Origin: Lutraria lutraria
Taxonomy: Eukaryota; Mollusca; Bivalvia; Venerida; Mactridae
Assembly (NCBI GenBank): GCA_964023205.1
Contig: OZ026836.1
Span: 5,074,993 to 5,138,992 of the forward strand
Direction of reading: 5' to 3'
Length of the DNA: 64,000 bases
Shown here one piece after another: positions 52,599-64,000 of this stretch; the stretch's first letter is position 1, and every line of letters begins with the position of its first letter. The position numbers and the translations under genes were made by a program. The notes beneath the pieces are model-generated. The model ran no database searches. It was not told the origin of the DNA and saw nothing but the letters and a program-made list of their open reading frames with translations.

Positions 52599-53321
52599 CA
52601 GCAAATGTTCGAAATGTCCCCCTTTATTCTGCAAAATCAGCTGCAAACGACGTCGAAAATTACCAATTGTGTCATTGCATGTTACACCATTGATACTATG
52701 AATTTCATGTCGTATTGAAGTCTTCAAATCAAGTATTGTTTCTGGTTTAGGAGTATACACTCTTTCCTTCAGGCATCCCATCCAAAGGATTTAATTCCGG
52801 TGAGTGAGGAGGCCAAGCAAAGATGGTCTTCAGCGAAATGATCTGATTGCCAAATTTCTGTTTCAAATTGCTCAAAGGCACATCCGCCATATGTGGCGTA
52901 GCGTCTTCCTGTTGGAACCAAACATTATCATAGAACATTTTCTTGCTTGAATAAATTTTCCATTGACTATTTTAATGTATCTTTTGTAAAGTCAGTGACA
53001 TTTTCATTTTCTTCTTCATAGAAAAATGGACCGATTATGCCGTGCGTATTCAATGCCACCCAAACTGTAACTTTGTCACTATGCAATGGTCTTCAGGATT
53101 CTCAATCTGTTATTTGCTTTTCTGTCTGTTTCAAATTTAGAAACTAACCTTGTGATTTGTTGTGCAGATTGTGTAGCTTCTGAGTACATTTTTTTCAATT
53201 TATGCTTAACACGTTTCTGTGATTTGCCTAATTCAAAGTACAGTTTTACAGTTTCGGCTTTTCCAGCTATCTTGGAATCAGTGAAAATGTATGACATCAC
53301 CAATGACGTCATTGACATCAC
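52599..53321 (-). pseudogene. Tc1/mariner-like transposase pseudogene
   Basis: Minus-strand remnants in the right order. At 53321-53079 lies the N-terminal helix-turn-helix (VKLYFELGKSQKRVKHKLKK). At about 53075-52990 lies a catalytic-domain strand (VTVWVALNTHGIIGPFFYEE). At 52938-52780 are FQQEDATPH, with the second catalytic Asp, and WPPHSPELNPLD with the third acidic position about 35 residues later. From about 52784 the C-terminal part continues (GCLKERVYTPKPETILDLKT to FRRRLQLILQNKGGHFEHLL). Breaks: a deletion removes the linker and the first catalytic Asp, since the helix-turn-helix part is joined almost directly to VTVWVALN. A frameshift or short deletion follows LNPLD. It cannot encode an active enzyme. 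Confidence 0.85.
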
Positions 53322-53404
53322 GTTGACGTCGCATGCATTTATTCATCATATCCAGCAAAAGTGTGGGCTCATTAGCTTTGTAACAAGGGTCAAACCACTT
53401 CTCT

Positions 53405-53457
53405 ATCATAAAAACTGACAAAGTTATTTATGTTATCATATATTATTGATCACCCTG
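53405..53457 (+). repeat. Right terminal inverted repeat of the mariner-like element
   Basis: Reads 'tatcataaaaactgacaaag', 'ttatttatgttatcatatat' and 'tattgatcaccctg', the inverse of the left end. It is followed by TA at 53458-53459, the expected target dinucleotide. Confidence 0.8.
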
Positions 53458-54371
53458 TACAATCAAAAGGATAAACTCCAACTTAGGATGCCCATTCCTG
53501 TATAAGAATATCAGACACGTAATATTCATACTTACAAGTATTAAATACACATAATATAAAATACGTGTAGACATAGGTTAAGAAACTAAGGATTTGGAAA
53601 AAGAACCAGTTAAACGACTATTTACAAACTAGACAACTAAAGGGAAATGGGAAACCAACTAGCTTTGTCTGCATCCATTAAGAAATCCGTGTTACAATTA
53701 TAATGTTATGGTACATGTATTTTCATCGTTATACTACTAAGCATTTTTATTTAATTTGATATCATAAAACCTTCATGCAATAAGCAGATATGTTTATTTT
53801 TGTAAGTCACGTGATAACGACTAAACAATATGCTTAATTTTTTTTCCGATTTTAAAAATTACGAATTAGACACTTAATGTTTTGAATCTGTTTCTATGTT
53901 AACGCCTGTTCGTCATGTCAATTCAATTCTGCGTTGATAATTAAACTGCCTAGTACCTATACATTTAGACCGATAATTTATTCAACCTCTAAATGATCTT
54001 GATATAGAAGTTATAATCGAAAATGGTATTCTCAAAATGATTTTCAAACTTATGTATAAATTTCACGATTCTACGGATATAATCCTGGCCCCAGTTTCCA
54101 GCTATCTTTTTGTCACACGCAATCGTGAATAAACTGTATATGGGCACTCAATATAACGATTCAACCTTCATCATATAGGATATTTTATTAAGTAATATGG
54201 TAAGTTTATTTATATGCAATCATGTAAGCCACTTGGCTCTTGGCTCATGAGGATACATTGCATGATACAGTAATGCAACATAAATACATAATTATAAACA
54301 AATCAAAGGAGGTTTTACAATGAAGCAGATCATGTACATAAAATCAGAACAAGTAATAATTCAATAGTTTT

Positions 54372-56222
54372 CAATTCAATTTATTTACAAGTATTTAGGC
54401 CACCGGCCAATGCACATATATTACAACATATCAACATATAATTACATAAAACATGTACATGTGAAACACCAAGCTGACTTATTGGCAAAATGACTAATAT
54501 TATATAAAGTTCAGCTTGTTTACAACATAATTCTTATAGCAAGGATAGATACAATAATTGGTCAATATGTAATACAATGTGGCAAATGTATAACATACAA
54601 TACAAAGAGAGACATATTCAGCAATTCAAATAATGCTACATTTCTATTAATTGCTTCCTCAAGTTAAAGGCATAATATATGTACAGAGCTAAATTCCTAA
54701 TGATTTTGGTATTTGTACTTGTCATCAAAATATTAAATTGTTAATACTAGGATTTTTATAATATTTTTCATGTAAATATTGCTATCGCAAACAATGATAA
54801 CAAGGGCAAACAAGAACAAAATGGAATTCATCCTCTATACATAATTTACAATAAAAACATTTCCTATCACTTCTAGGGATACCTAAATGTCTCCCCTTTT
54901 CTATTAATAAGCTATGAGATGATGATCTTAATGATACAAGGCTTCATCTAAATTTTGAAATATCTAAAGCATCAACATATGATTCAATTTCAAATTTTGA
55001 TTTATATATTCGGTATAATGATAATAATTTATTGTTTTCTATACATTTAGTGCTCCATATTTGAATATATTGGTCTTTAAGTCGCTGAATAAAAGTATCA
55101 ATAAAAGTATTACAATTTGGTACTCCTTGATTTTCCCATACGTATCCAAAGCCGTTGGTGTATAAGTTCTTTTTATATGACTTACCCAATTGATGTAACC
55201 ATGAGCGTCTAGATTTAATAACATACGATAACATTTTTTAACATACCTATCATTTGGTAATAATAATATCCTTAGCCAATACTTAATACATCTTTTATAA
55301 GCTACAATATACATTGGATAACGACAGCAGTCACCCATAGTTGCTTCGTTACAAGATCTAAGAGGAGCATTTAAAAAGCGTTTACAAGTATAAATATGAA
55401 CTCTTTCTGTATTTTCCATCATATACACACCCCACATTTCTGATCCATATAGTAACACAGGGACTACTTTAGTATCAAAAATTTTGAAGTATGATTTATA
55501 TGGCAAAGGTAGGACATTTTTCAGATTTTTTAACAGAGAGATAACCACACGCTTAGCTTTGATAGCCATGCATTCAGCCATTTTATACAAAGATAACCGA
55601 CTTGTAAAATTTAAACCAATGTACATAAATGAGTTAACTGATTCAACACGATTACCATTATAAAACCATTTTTCATGTTTTGTGAGCTGACCACCATTTT
55701 TAAAAACAACTATTTTTGTCTTATCAACATTTACATTGAGGTGCCACTCTAAACAGTATGTATGAACAGCATTTAATTGATTTTGGAGCCCTAAAATAGT
55801 GTCTGAAACAAGAGCAACATCATCTGCAAACATTAAAATAAAAATTTCAATGTCATTTGGATTTAATTGAACACCGTGGGATCAACATTTGGACACTACA
55901 GATGATAATTCATTAATAAAAATACAGAACAAAATTGGACTTAGCTTACATCCTTGTCTCAATCCAATAGGACAATCAAAAAATTCAGAACACACAGATC
56001 CATTTCTAACACAAGCCTTTACTGATTCATATATTGCTTGGATAGAATGAAATAATGACCTTTTATTCCATTTTTATTTAATGCTTCATACAATTTTGTT
56101 CTGTTCACAGAGTCAAAAGCTTTCTTAAAGTCTATGAAAGCAACATATAGTGATTTACGTTTTTTACATAGGTATTTACTTATTAGGGAATATAAAACAA
56201 AAGCATTATCTGTTATAGAATA
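54372..56222 (-). mobile_element. 5'-truncated non-LTR retrotransposon (LINE)
   Basis: A 1.85 kb minus-strand copy that starts inside the reverse transcriptase domain and runs through the C-terminal region to a 3' end at 54372. The 3' terminus is 'taaattgaattgaa' on the minus strand, short TTGAA repeats typical of LINE tails. The 5' truncation near 56222 is normal for target-primed insertion. It lies antisense in intron 6. The clade is not resolved. Confidence 0.75.
54760..56222 (-). pseudogene. LINE ORF2 fragment, reverse transcriptase and C-terminal zinc region
   Basis: Reverse transcriptase motif A is visible as LYVAFIDFKKAFDSVN (about 56150-56105). The next conserved block is GLRQGCKLSPILFCIFINEL (about 55965-55905). 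The catalytic box FADD lies near 55830, followed by VNVDKTKIVVFKNGGQL and LLYGSEMWG. Near 54930-54790 remains of the C-terminal Cys/His region are seen (LLIEKGRHLGIPRSDRKC and DEFHFVLVCPCYHC). Lesions: a frameshift near 56060, an in-frame TGA near 55880 just before the FADD block, a frame change near 55200 and a stop within the zinc region. The fragment is dead. Confidence 0.85.
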
Positions 56223-57875
56223 GTAAATATAAATACAGTATTTTCACTCAAAATATAATGTTCGGATTTATATTTTGACTAATGGCATCACAGTATTTTT
56301 CAAATTTGTCGACCGGTTAACTTTATTTAACCATATGGTTCATTGAATAACTCGTTTAACACTCGGATCTGTATTTTAACCGTGATGTGCATGCAGTAAA
56401 GTCAAAACATAAATCCGAACATTAAATATGTGCCGAGCCTGAGCGGTTAAGTTTGATTAACCAGCGATAACAAACATTAACATATACTTATTATGAACAT
56501 TACAAAAACAATACCTACAGAAAAACATCAACCGAGAGAAAAATATCTATTTTCAAAATACTCATTTTCCCGTTCGCTAAAATCCTTACACCCACTCAAC
56601 ACACAGGACCATGGTGTACTAAACATAGTCCTTCCGGGGAATACCGCCTTGGAACTGTTTGTGGCCAGGTTTCATGGGATTTATCTAGTTTTGTTGTCAT
56701 TCGCTGATGTTCCAAGCCATTCCATCTTGTATCATGCCGTCTTCTTTGCGCTTATGTTAAGATAACAAACTAATTTAAATAAAAAATTGTCCATGCTTGA
56801 AAATATGGATTTCCTTCCTCGTCTTGTTTTTCGTGGAAAAGACAGAAATCGAATCTGAATAAAGATGAGAAATTACATCAATACATCTTACATCAACTTG
56901 GGACGATAATTTTCTGTAATATTTTGTCGGTTGCAAAACATGGAATTTCTACAAACAGAGAAAAGTGTATTGTATTACGTCTGTGTGAGACGAATTCAAT
57001 TAGATAAACTCAAAGATATTAACGAAATACACAACAAACGCAACTTAAAAAAAGTTCATACAATTGAATTGAAATTCTTAGCATAAATACAATTACATAC
57101 CACAGACTAAACAACTACAAATTTTAACAACGAATTGTTATAATGCAAGTAAAAAAACAAAAAAATGTGTTGTACTTCAAGATTTTGTTTCAAGTCATTG
57201 TTCGTAGATACGTGTTACATACCGCAGTCTGAAAATAAATACGGCAAAGTAATAAAAACTCCGTATCTGAATTAAGTTAAAAGTATTTCGCAAATGACAT
57301 TCAATTAATTAAATGAGTGGAAGTCAATACTTTATTGAAAAGATTGTCTTGATTACGACATGATCGGGATGAATGGTCCACGGAGACTGTGTAGTGAGCG
57401 ACTGCTAGTAAATTAATATTCTCAATGTTCCCCGTACGTCATTCATACAGATTTTTCCATGCGAGCTTGTGGGGTCTGTTATCAATGATATGATTAAACA
57501 CTTGGTGATGCTTTTTCGGTTTTGCGAACATGAATGCATTAAGCGTTATTAAATTTGTAGTTTGGAACGTTGTAATTATTATTCATGCTGCTTAATCTTC
57601 AGACCACTGCCGAACCTGAAATACTCTGATAATTGCGAATACTGTTACTTGATTGCTATAAACATCTGATTCAAGCCTTGTAATACAAAATGGTCATGCC
57701 GATACTTATACATAATTTCATATGTGCATTGTAATTCCAATTATAATCAATGTAAAGTTTTACAGACACACCGACTGCAGGCATATGCGCTTATAATGAT
57801 CATTCAAAATTAATGTTTGTGTACAATGTAGATTGTGCCGGTCAACTAACATTTTGTTGATTCTTCCATTTTCAG

Positions 57876-58289
57876 GTGATGTTCCAATTCTTTGCAAAAA
57901 TAATGTGTATGGATAATTTGGTAAAACCATTTCTTGAGGCAGATAAGAAGCGCCTCATACCACCAGCAATACCGGGGATGGGACTTGTGAACGGCGGTGA
58001 GAACAAATGGCCGAAGAACTGGAAGGGATCTACAGAATTGTTATTACACAGGAAAGACGAGATAGAGGCCGATCCACAATTAGCAGAAATTGACATTAAA
58101 TTGACGGAAGTTCGTGACTTTATAAACATGTATATTGAAAGGCTGGAAGAAAAAGATAAAAAGGAGAAGATAGCTAAGGAATGGAAAGCTGTTGGTTTAA
58201 TATTTGATCGCGTTTTCTTCTGGATATTTCTCCTGACAATATGTACGTCCTTGACTGTGGTTTTATCAGTCATATTTATGAGCAGCTGA
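57876..58289 (+). CDS. nAChR subunit exon 7: cytoplasmic loop, MA helix, M4 and stop
   Basis: Encodes residues 354-490. It begins VMFQFFAKIMCMDNLVKPFL, continues through a proline/glycine-rich stretch and a charged amphipathic helix (EVRDFINMYIERLEEKDKKE), and enters EWKAVGLIFDRVFFWIFLLT, which is the usual W-x-x-(V/A)-x-x-x-x-DR entry to M4. M4 is about residues 466-487 and the protein ends IFMSS. The M3-M4 loop (about 110-120 residues) is short to average for the family. Acceptor ttccattttcag; the exon starts exactly on a codon (phase 0). Confidence 0.96.
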   Translation: MMFQFFAKIMCMDNLVKPFLEADKKRLIPPAIPGMGLVNGGENKWPKNWKGSTELLLHRKDEIEADPQLAEIDIKLTEVRDFINMYIERLEEKDKKEKIAKEWKAVGLIFDRVFFWIFLLTICTSLTVVLSVIFMSS

Positions 58290-61200
58290 TATTGATCGGG
58301 TTGGTTGCTCTGTGTGCTTTGTGTCACGTGACAGATTTTGAAGTATATAAAGTATTCAGTTCATGTCAGGATGGAGTAAAGTTGGGACCCATGACTACAT
58401 TTATGGACAGGGAGACTTTCCAACCTGTGCAGTGTGAAACATTGCGTCTGCTTAAAACTGTTTTTCTGGGCAATACATATGACGTATTTTAGTAGGCCCA
58501 TATTATGGAGATGAATAACAGCACGCGGCGATTCTTCCTCTCTTGTTGCAAGTCTGTAAATATCTATGGACTTGCAAAAGTGCAACACTTTTTGCGTTTT
58601 CCCACGACCACTATCTGTTTGGTTCATATTTATTACTTTTGGTAACAACAAACTTTTTTGCGTTTAATTGTAATATTAAAAAAAATATAATAAAAACAGA
58701 CGCAATCCTTTTCTTTATAGGTATTTACAAAATTTACAAATTTTGGAACAAGAAATCCTGAAATGATGCTATTCCTGTTTAAATTGCATCGCATGCGGTC
58801 AAAAAATAACATACGAGTAGAAAAATACTCCGAAGACGTGTAATAAATATGAAGCAGACAGTTGAATTTTCTATGAATTAAATTTTGTACCTTGTAGTAA
58901 ACCCGTTGTTTCTGGGTTCGCTGTCGTTTTTTCTTGATTCCTTTTTGAATACTTAAGATGTTCATCAAGGCATCAGACTTCCAGTTGCTTTCACATTACT
59001 ATCACTGTATAAATGTCTATCTCTTTTCTTAATGTATGTTTTCATATTCTCACTTTCCTTATAGAGATAGTCAAGGATGTCTGACTCACAATGATGTGAA
59101 TGTCTTTTTATAGTTTACGCCTATTCTTATGTATTTTAAATGGAGATCGATGGACATTTTGACTTTTTTGAATTTCTGCAAATTATCTAATTATCAGCCT
59201 TTTTCGGTTTCTCTAATTATATTTAAATGTTCTGTCTGCCAACACAGATATTAAGTGATGTAGGCAGTTCGTAACTGTAAATCGTGCAAGAAAAATACTT
59301 ATTTAAACTGTTTTGCTATAAGTTGTGATAAAGCAATGTTTTCCAGTTTTATGCACAGATTATAGTTGGAAAAAGAACTATGACTCATTTTAAGTACATA
59401 AGAAATGGTAGCTTCGTTCCTGTCTTTCTGTCTGTTTTCTTTCTTGTTTCATATCCACTTTTGTTTTGTTCCGTATAAAGGTTGATGTTTGATGACAATA
59501 CAATGCCGGTGTCAATCTTTATATTAACGGGATTGTTGACATTTTGGTTTGAATAATTTCTGTTTCAATCTGTTTCTTGTTTTATGTCTATTCTATCGGT
59601 TCCATGATATGTTTCTCCTCTTACTGTTGATCTATAAGAATTGAACTTAACTTTTGATTGTGCGTTGATAAGTGTTATACCGTTATGTTTCTACGTGATA
59701 AAAACCATCTTATAGTATACTATCTTATAAGTAGTAACATCCAAGTCACGTGTTTTACGTATATTCATACATGGTTTGGTCCTAAATGCAGTACCTTTGC
59801 CCTTAGAGGACACTACTCCAGATTAAATTCTGAAGACGCTATGACTATATAAAAAACTGAAAAGAAAGTTCACTTCTTTCTTTCCCCAATCCTTCTAGTG
59901 ATCCTTATCTCTTTCCTACGCATGCCCATCGGCTGTTATATCTAGTAAGGCCCGAAATAGACGCATAGCGGTGATATATATATATATGTATGGTCTGTAG
60001 TAGATGACGTGACATGCAGTACTTAGAGCCAACTAACCCCTACCCGAAACCCTCAGACATGTATATGTGCTGAGTTGCCTTATACAAAACCAGTATGATA
60101 AATTGTGTTCAGTCGGTTAAATGTCCGATAATTGTCAGTCTTTGTCATAAATGTTTGAATTGTTTTGTTCGTGTAAATAATGCTCAAATGTCCGTACTTT
60201 GCCAATGTTACAAAATCTCCTTTTCGGTGAAACCATCTGCTTGATTTGCTGTCTAAACTTTTGTCTTTAATCTATAAGTGTATTTTGCGGCAAACTATCC
60301 GCGTACAGAGTAAAAAGGGGAATTAAATGAATATAATTCATGTTCGTTGAACTGTAAATATTTGAAATAAGCGTATTGAACATATGAATTTAAAGAATAA
60401 AAAACGTGCGTTCCATATAATTGACCAATTTGTTTCGACGTTTAATGTCAATCGTTGCATTCCAATACCATATTGTCCACCGCGTTTTATCTAACTATTA
60501 GGTTAGAAAAGTTGATATGGCTTTAATCAAGCAACACGATTATTTTGGAGTAATTAAAATATCGACAAACGGATTGAAAAGTATTTACATTTCAAGTTGA
60601 GCTAATAAAATTGCTTTACCTGGTACCTTTGAAATCGCAATAACAATGTAAAATGTTTCCTATTTTGTCTACATGTTTTACCATTGTGTTTAGTTTCTTC
60701 TGATATTTTGTTCACAGTTTCTTCTGTTTTTCCTTCGGCTTGTTTAATCGTTGGTCCACGTTTTTGTTCTGTGTGTTTGAAATGTATGTTAAGTCAGATT
60801 GTGTAAACTTAACAGACAAAGGATGCGTGAATGCTATGCGAGATTGTATATTTGTATGTATTTATTCTCGATGTTGTCAACTGGCACTGTATTAATTTGT
60901 ACATAATACAATATGAATTATGTCACTGATGTCTGATTTGATCTAAATGTGAAAAATATCGTCGATGTAGTATATGCACTTATGATAATACTTCCATCAT
61001 CAAGATTCATTGAAATTTATATGATGAATGATTTTAGAACTAAACAAATATCACACATTTTTCTCCGACCAATAACCATAATGTCTAAAGGAATTTCGTT
61101 ATATACTTTCACGCTATGCTTGTTGACATAAAAACAACTTTACAGTTGTATATTTACCTGAAATCCATCGACACATCTCAGAGCCACCAATCGTGTTTCA

Positions 61201-64000
61201 TTATTATGTCATATGTCAATGAATCTTCGTGTATCTATTTATTTATTTTATTTCATTAAGACGAAGTGGATATACAAGATGTTTATATGCCTACTCCCCC
61301 ATGTATCCACATAACACGTGGTACTACTTTCTAGGCCTATTCATTTATACTTCTGTGATTTTGTGAATTGTGAGACCTAAGTTATCGATGTACATGTCAG
61401 TGTTAATTTAGTTCCTACGATAGATACACTGTATCTGCTTTCTATTATTGATGCTGTTGCATTGAAGGTTGCTTAATACATAAGTCCCTGTCATAGGCAA
61501 TATAGAACAATGCAATACAATACTTTTATTGTCGCTAATGTAGTGTGTGTAACAGTGGCGGTATAGTATACGTGTTCGTAGCTCAAAGTCTGGCCAGACT
61601 AAAGCAAAATAGCAATTGTAAGCAATGTGGTAATTGAACAAATTATGCAATACAGTTGATAAAACATAATAATGTTAAGCAGATTATTGCGAGTCCATAT
61701 TAAGAATTATATAACCTTCTTCCATTTCCGAACACGAGACACCAAAATTATGCATTATTAATATGGTTATCCAAATTGCTGAATGACCTCAGTTTGTAAT
61801 AATGACCTTTTTCACACCACATTTAATATAGTAATTGAACTTTTGACCATTTCATTCTATGATTGATTAGTTGTATTTCGGTGTATGGAATGGTTCGAGC
61901 TATGTTTTCCTCTAGAACGATTAATTACGTTTTGGAATTCGAACCATTGCTTGTTGAACTACAAACAAATCGGATCAATTTTGAAAATAGAGACATCTTG
62001 GCAAGGACTGCTGTCGAATTTGTTTAAATCATTTCGATCGTTCATCAAGTTTGACTGCTTCTCCACACTCATCGGATTTGCTCTGGAATGCATTTTCATT
62101 TTTTTCTCTTTGCTGAGAACGATTTGTTGATTGCGGCGTCAATAACTTAGGAAATATGAATAGCTGTTAATTTGTAATGGGATAATCCAATGGTTGTCCT
62201 GTAGGTTCGACGTGTTGTCTTCAATTTTCGTCCTTATTGTCATGGAATGATTTGTCTGTGTGGTTAAACAATGATAACAAGTTATGGCTAAAGATAACTA
62301 ATTTACAGTTTTAACAGAAATTATTACGCGTCAGAAGGACTATATTTACGATGAATCTAGATATTGTTTATTTAAATATAGCTTGAACAAACTCATACAG
62401 TCATGTATCTGAATACACGATCTGCATTAAAGTCAGTAAAATGTGATGCCTTTAAGAACAGCAATCTAAAATGTAAAGATATTTATAAACCAGTTTATGA
62501 CATCATAACATTTTTCAACAAATATTGAAAATCGTTTTGCTTCGAGGTTGTGGTTGACTTTTATCTGCATGAGATAAACATATGCATTACTAAAACGTCA
62601 GACACATTCAATTTGAGAGACAGTGCTGGTGTATCACTCTCAATAACTTGAAACACGAGAAACTAAATTTGATAAAGCGGTTCTGATAACATAAACCAGA
62701 CAAGTTAAGAGTTGCGTTCTATAATAGATAATAAATGTTAAATTTTGTGTTGTTGTGTTTTCTGAGATTAAAATATCACATTTTCGATATATTTTTACGT
62801 TAAATCGTAATCTAAGGGAGCAAACTCAGTTTGTATGTAAATTTTACAATTTCTCGTATCTGAAAACATCTCTTGATTGAGATGATGTTAAAATTATTTG
62901 ACAGCAAAGCGATTAAAATCACAATTTTATGGAAATTCGGGATGTTCGTCTAAGTAGTTTATTGACGTATGTTATGCAATTTTGGTGCAAAATGAGGCAA
63001 GCGTGGTATCAGAGGACTGTACGGACAATATATACTGCCACATACGTCTCGTTCGTGTGCCATAAATTATGTACTTGTGAATGTTTTCTCGATATTTGTG
63101 ACTGTGTGAAGGATTTATTGTTGTAGAAATTTTATTATGTGGAATCCAGTCTCGTAATAGAATTAAAACAGAGTATATAGAAATCAGATGTATTATTACG
63201 AATATTGCATGGCAACATTTCATGTAAACCGCTTCTGTTTCATCAGACAACAGAAGTCAATGTCATAATTACTTCTACATCTTATGTTCTCAAAGAAATA
63301 TAATAATAGCAAATCAGTTGTTACTTTAATCAAACGAATTTAATAATATATAAAGATCAAAGAAAACCGGAATTCCCTGAAAATCGGACGATTTAAAGTT
63401 CCATATTTGTCGTGATTTATCCAAATTTTAATGTTCTCTGAAAACCGGAATGATCAGATAACCGTTCTGAAGAGCCCGGTTTTCTGGGAATTTACTTTAT
63501 TTTAGAACTTTTAACTATCTTAACCATTGTTTATATTATACTAGTATATTGGTTAAGTATGTCAAAACCTTAAGGTCTTCAATTGCAAGCAAAACGCGCA
63601 CAGTGACTAAAACTTCTGTAAGAAAATGATAGCAATAATTTTATGACCGTATTTCCTTACTCGTTCTTTGTTTTTTAACTTGTGTCTTTTGACAGGGAGT
63701 TTGTACTTGTTTTGTTTTTGTTTGTATCTGATATAGAAAACAAATGTGTGAGTTAAGATTGAAAGATGGCCTATGAGTCATGTTTTGAATCTCATAATTA
63801 TTATGTTTGGTTTATTGAATATATACTTGATAATTAATGTAAATTTCATTTGTACATACCACCCATTCTCTATATAGTCTTTGTACTTTGTCAGTAGGAA
63901 CAAATTGTTATTGTACAATGTAATTGTGGTTTAGATCAAATCAAATCATTGATGTAGTGTTAATGATATTAATTTGTGAATGGATGACCATGTCATGTAT
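58290..64000 (+). other. 3' UTR and downstream flank without an identified gene
   Basis: The receptor 3' UTR begins at 58290. Candidate polyadenylation signals AATAAA occur near 58842 and 60396, but the true end cannot be chosen from sequence. The rest is AT-rich with scattered pyrimidine-rich stretches (59.4-59.6 and 60.65-60.8 kb) and no recognised protein. Frames of 60-110 codons have no family resemblance. Confidence 0.5.
63362..63495. repeat. Inverted-repeat block with CTGAAAACCGG motifs
   Basis: The left 'ggaattccctgaaaatcgg' and the reverse complement of the right end ('aaattcccagaaaaccggg') match well, with another direct copy 'tctctgaaaaccggaatgat' between them. It looks like the ends of a small foldback repeat. 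No coding capacity. Confidence 0.5.

Larger units (their letters stand above)
52450..53457 (-). mobile_element. Decayed Tc1/mariner-superfamily transposon
   Basis: About 1.0 kb with terminal inverted repeats at both ends. The outer segment TAATATATGATAAC and the inner segment AACTTTGTCAGTTTTTA are shared; the left copy has an extra 'aataacttt'. The right end 'caccctgta' gives the mariner-like terminus CAGGGTG next to a TA. The coding remnants lie on the minus strand and are described separately. Confidence 0.85.
51666..57875 (+). other. Intron 6 (phase 0, 6.2 kb) with two dead transposons
   Basis: Bounded by gtaagt and ttccattttcag. It holds a decayed Tc1/mariner element and a 5'-truncated LINE, both in antisense orientation to the receptor. 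The stretches 51.7-52.45, 53.5-54.3 and 56.2-57.8 kb show nothing else recognisable. The repeat phrase 'taccgccttggaa' occurs near 56642. Confidence 0.85.
23107..58289 (+). other. Gene: nicotinic acetylcholine receptor subunit, alpha-type (seven coding exons)
   Basis: The gene encodes a pentameric ligand-gated ion channel subunit of the Cys-loop family, acting in the plasma membrane of neurons, muscle or other excitable cells. Joining the seven exons gives 1473 nt and 490 residues, within the usual nAChR range. Segments in order: signal peptide (1-24), ligand-binding domain (about 25-252), M1 (about 253-274), M2 (283-300), M3 (about 317-341), a short cytoplasmic loop and M4 (about 466-487). 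Cys166 and Cys180 form the 13-residue Cys loop, and vicinal Cys233-Cys234 mark it as an alpha-type, agonist-binding subunit. Loop A Tyr131, loop B Trp187, loop C Tyr231 and the loop D Trp93 are present, while Phe238 replaces the second loop C Tyr. Pore residues are atypical (see the findings). The fit of six exon junctions in phase and frame makes the model secure; the vertebrate orthologue cannot be assigned, so no symbol is given. Confidence 0.93.

Overview
This is eukaryotic genomic DNA, AT-rich (about two thirds A+T) and made mostly of introns and intergenic sequence. A mollusc, most likely a bivalve, is suggested by the one identifiable gene, whose M3 segment has a spiralian-type sequence, and by the mixture of short tRNA-derived SINEs, decayed LINE and mariner copies and small repeats. 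The species cannot be named from the sequence alone.

The one gene assigned with confidence is a complete nicotinic acetylcholine receptor (nAChR) subunit on the + strand. It has seven coding exons: 23158-23230, 34036-34250, 38644-38753, 45733-46190, 49584-49670, 51550-51665 and 57876-58289. All six exon junctions keep the reading frame (intron phases 1, 0, 2, 1, 1, 0) and have GT..AG borders. The joined CDS is 1473 nt and predicts 490 residues: signal peptide, ligand-binding domain with a 13-residue Cys loop, the vicinal Cys pair that defines alpha-type subunits, four membrane segments and a short M3-M4 loop. A probable 5' UTR acceptor at 23106/23107 implies at least one upstream non-coding exon.

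The pore of this subunit is unusual. The intermediate-ring Glu at -1' is replaced by Thr and preceded by Pro, 2' is Ala, 9' is Met, and the outer 20' position is Arg. It may belong to the anion-selective or otherwise modified nAChRs described in molluscs; this is an inference.

The region 1-23106 has no identified gene. It contains SINE fragments and two unrecognised minus-strand open frames with plausible splice or start signals (136-527 and 2347-2650). Intron 1 holds SINEs and two more minus-strand candidate exons (30760-30963 and 33430-33827). Intron 2 holds a 1.4 kb minisatellite (35640-37095) and a 336 bp MITE-like element. Intron 3 holds a near-perfect hairpin, a full-length SINE and several dispersed repeats. 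Intron 6 holds a dead Tc1/mariner element with terminal inverted repeats and a 5'-truncated LINE. The 5.7 kb after the stop codon holds the 3' UTR and unrecognised sequence. No prokaryotic features, CRISPR arrays or intact RNA genes were seen.
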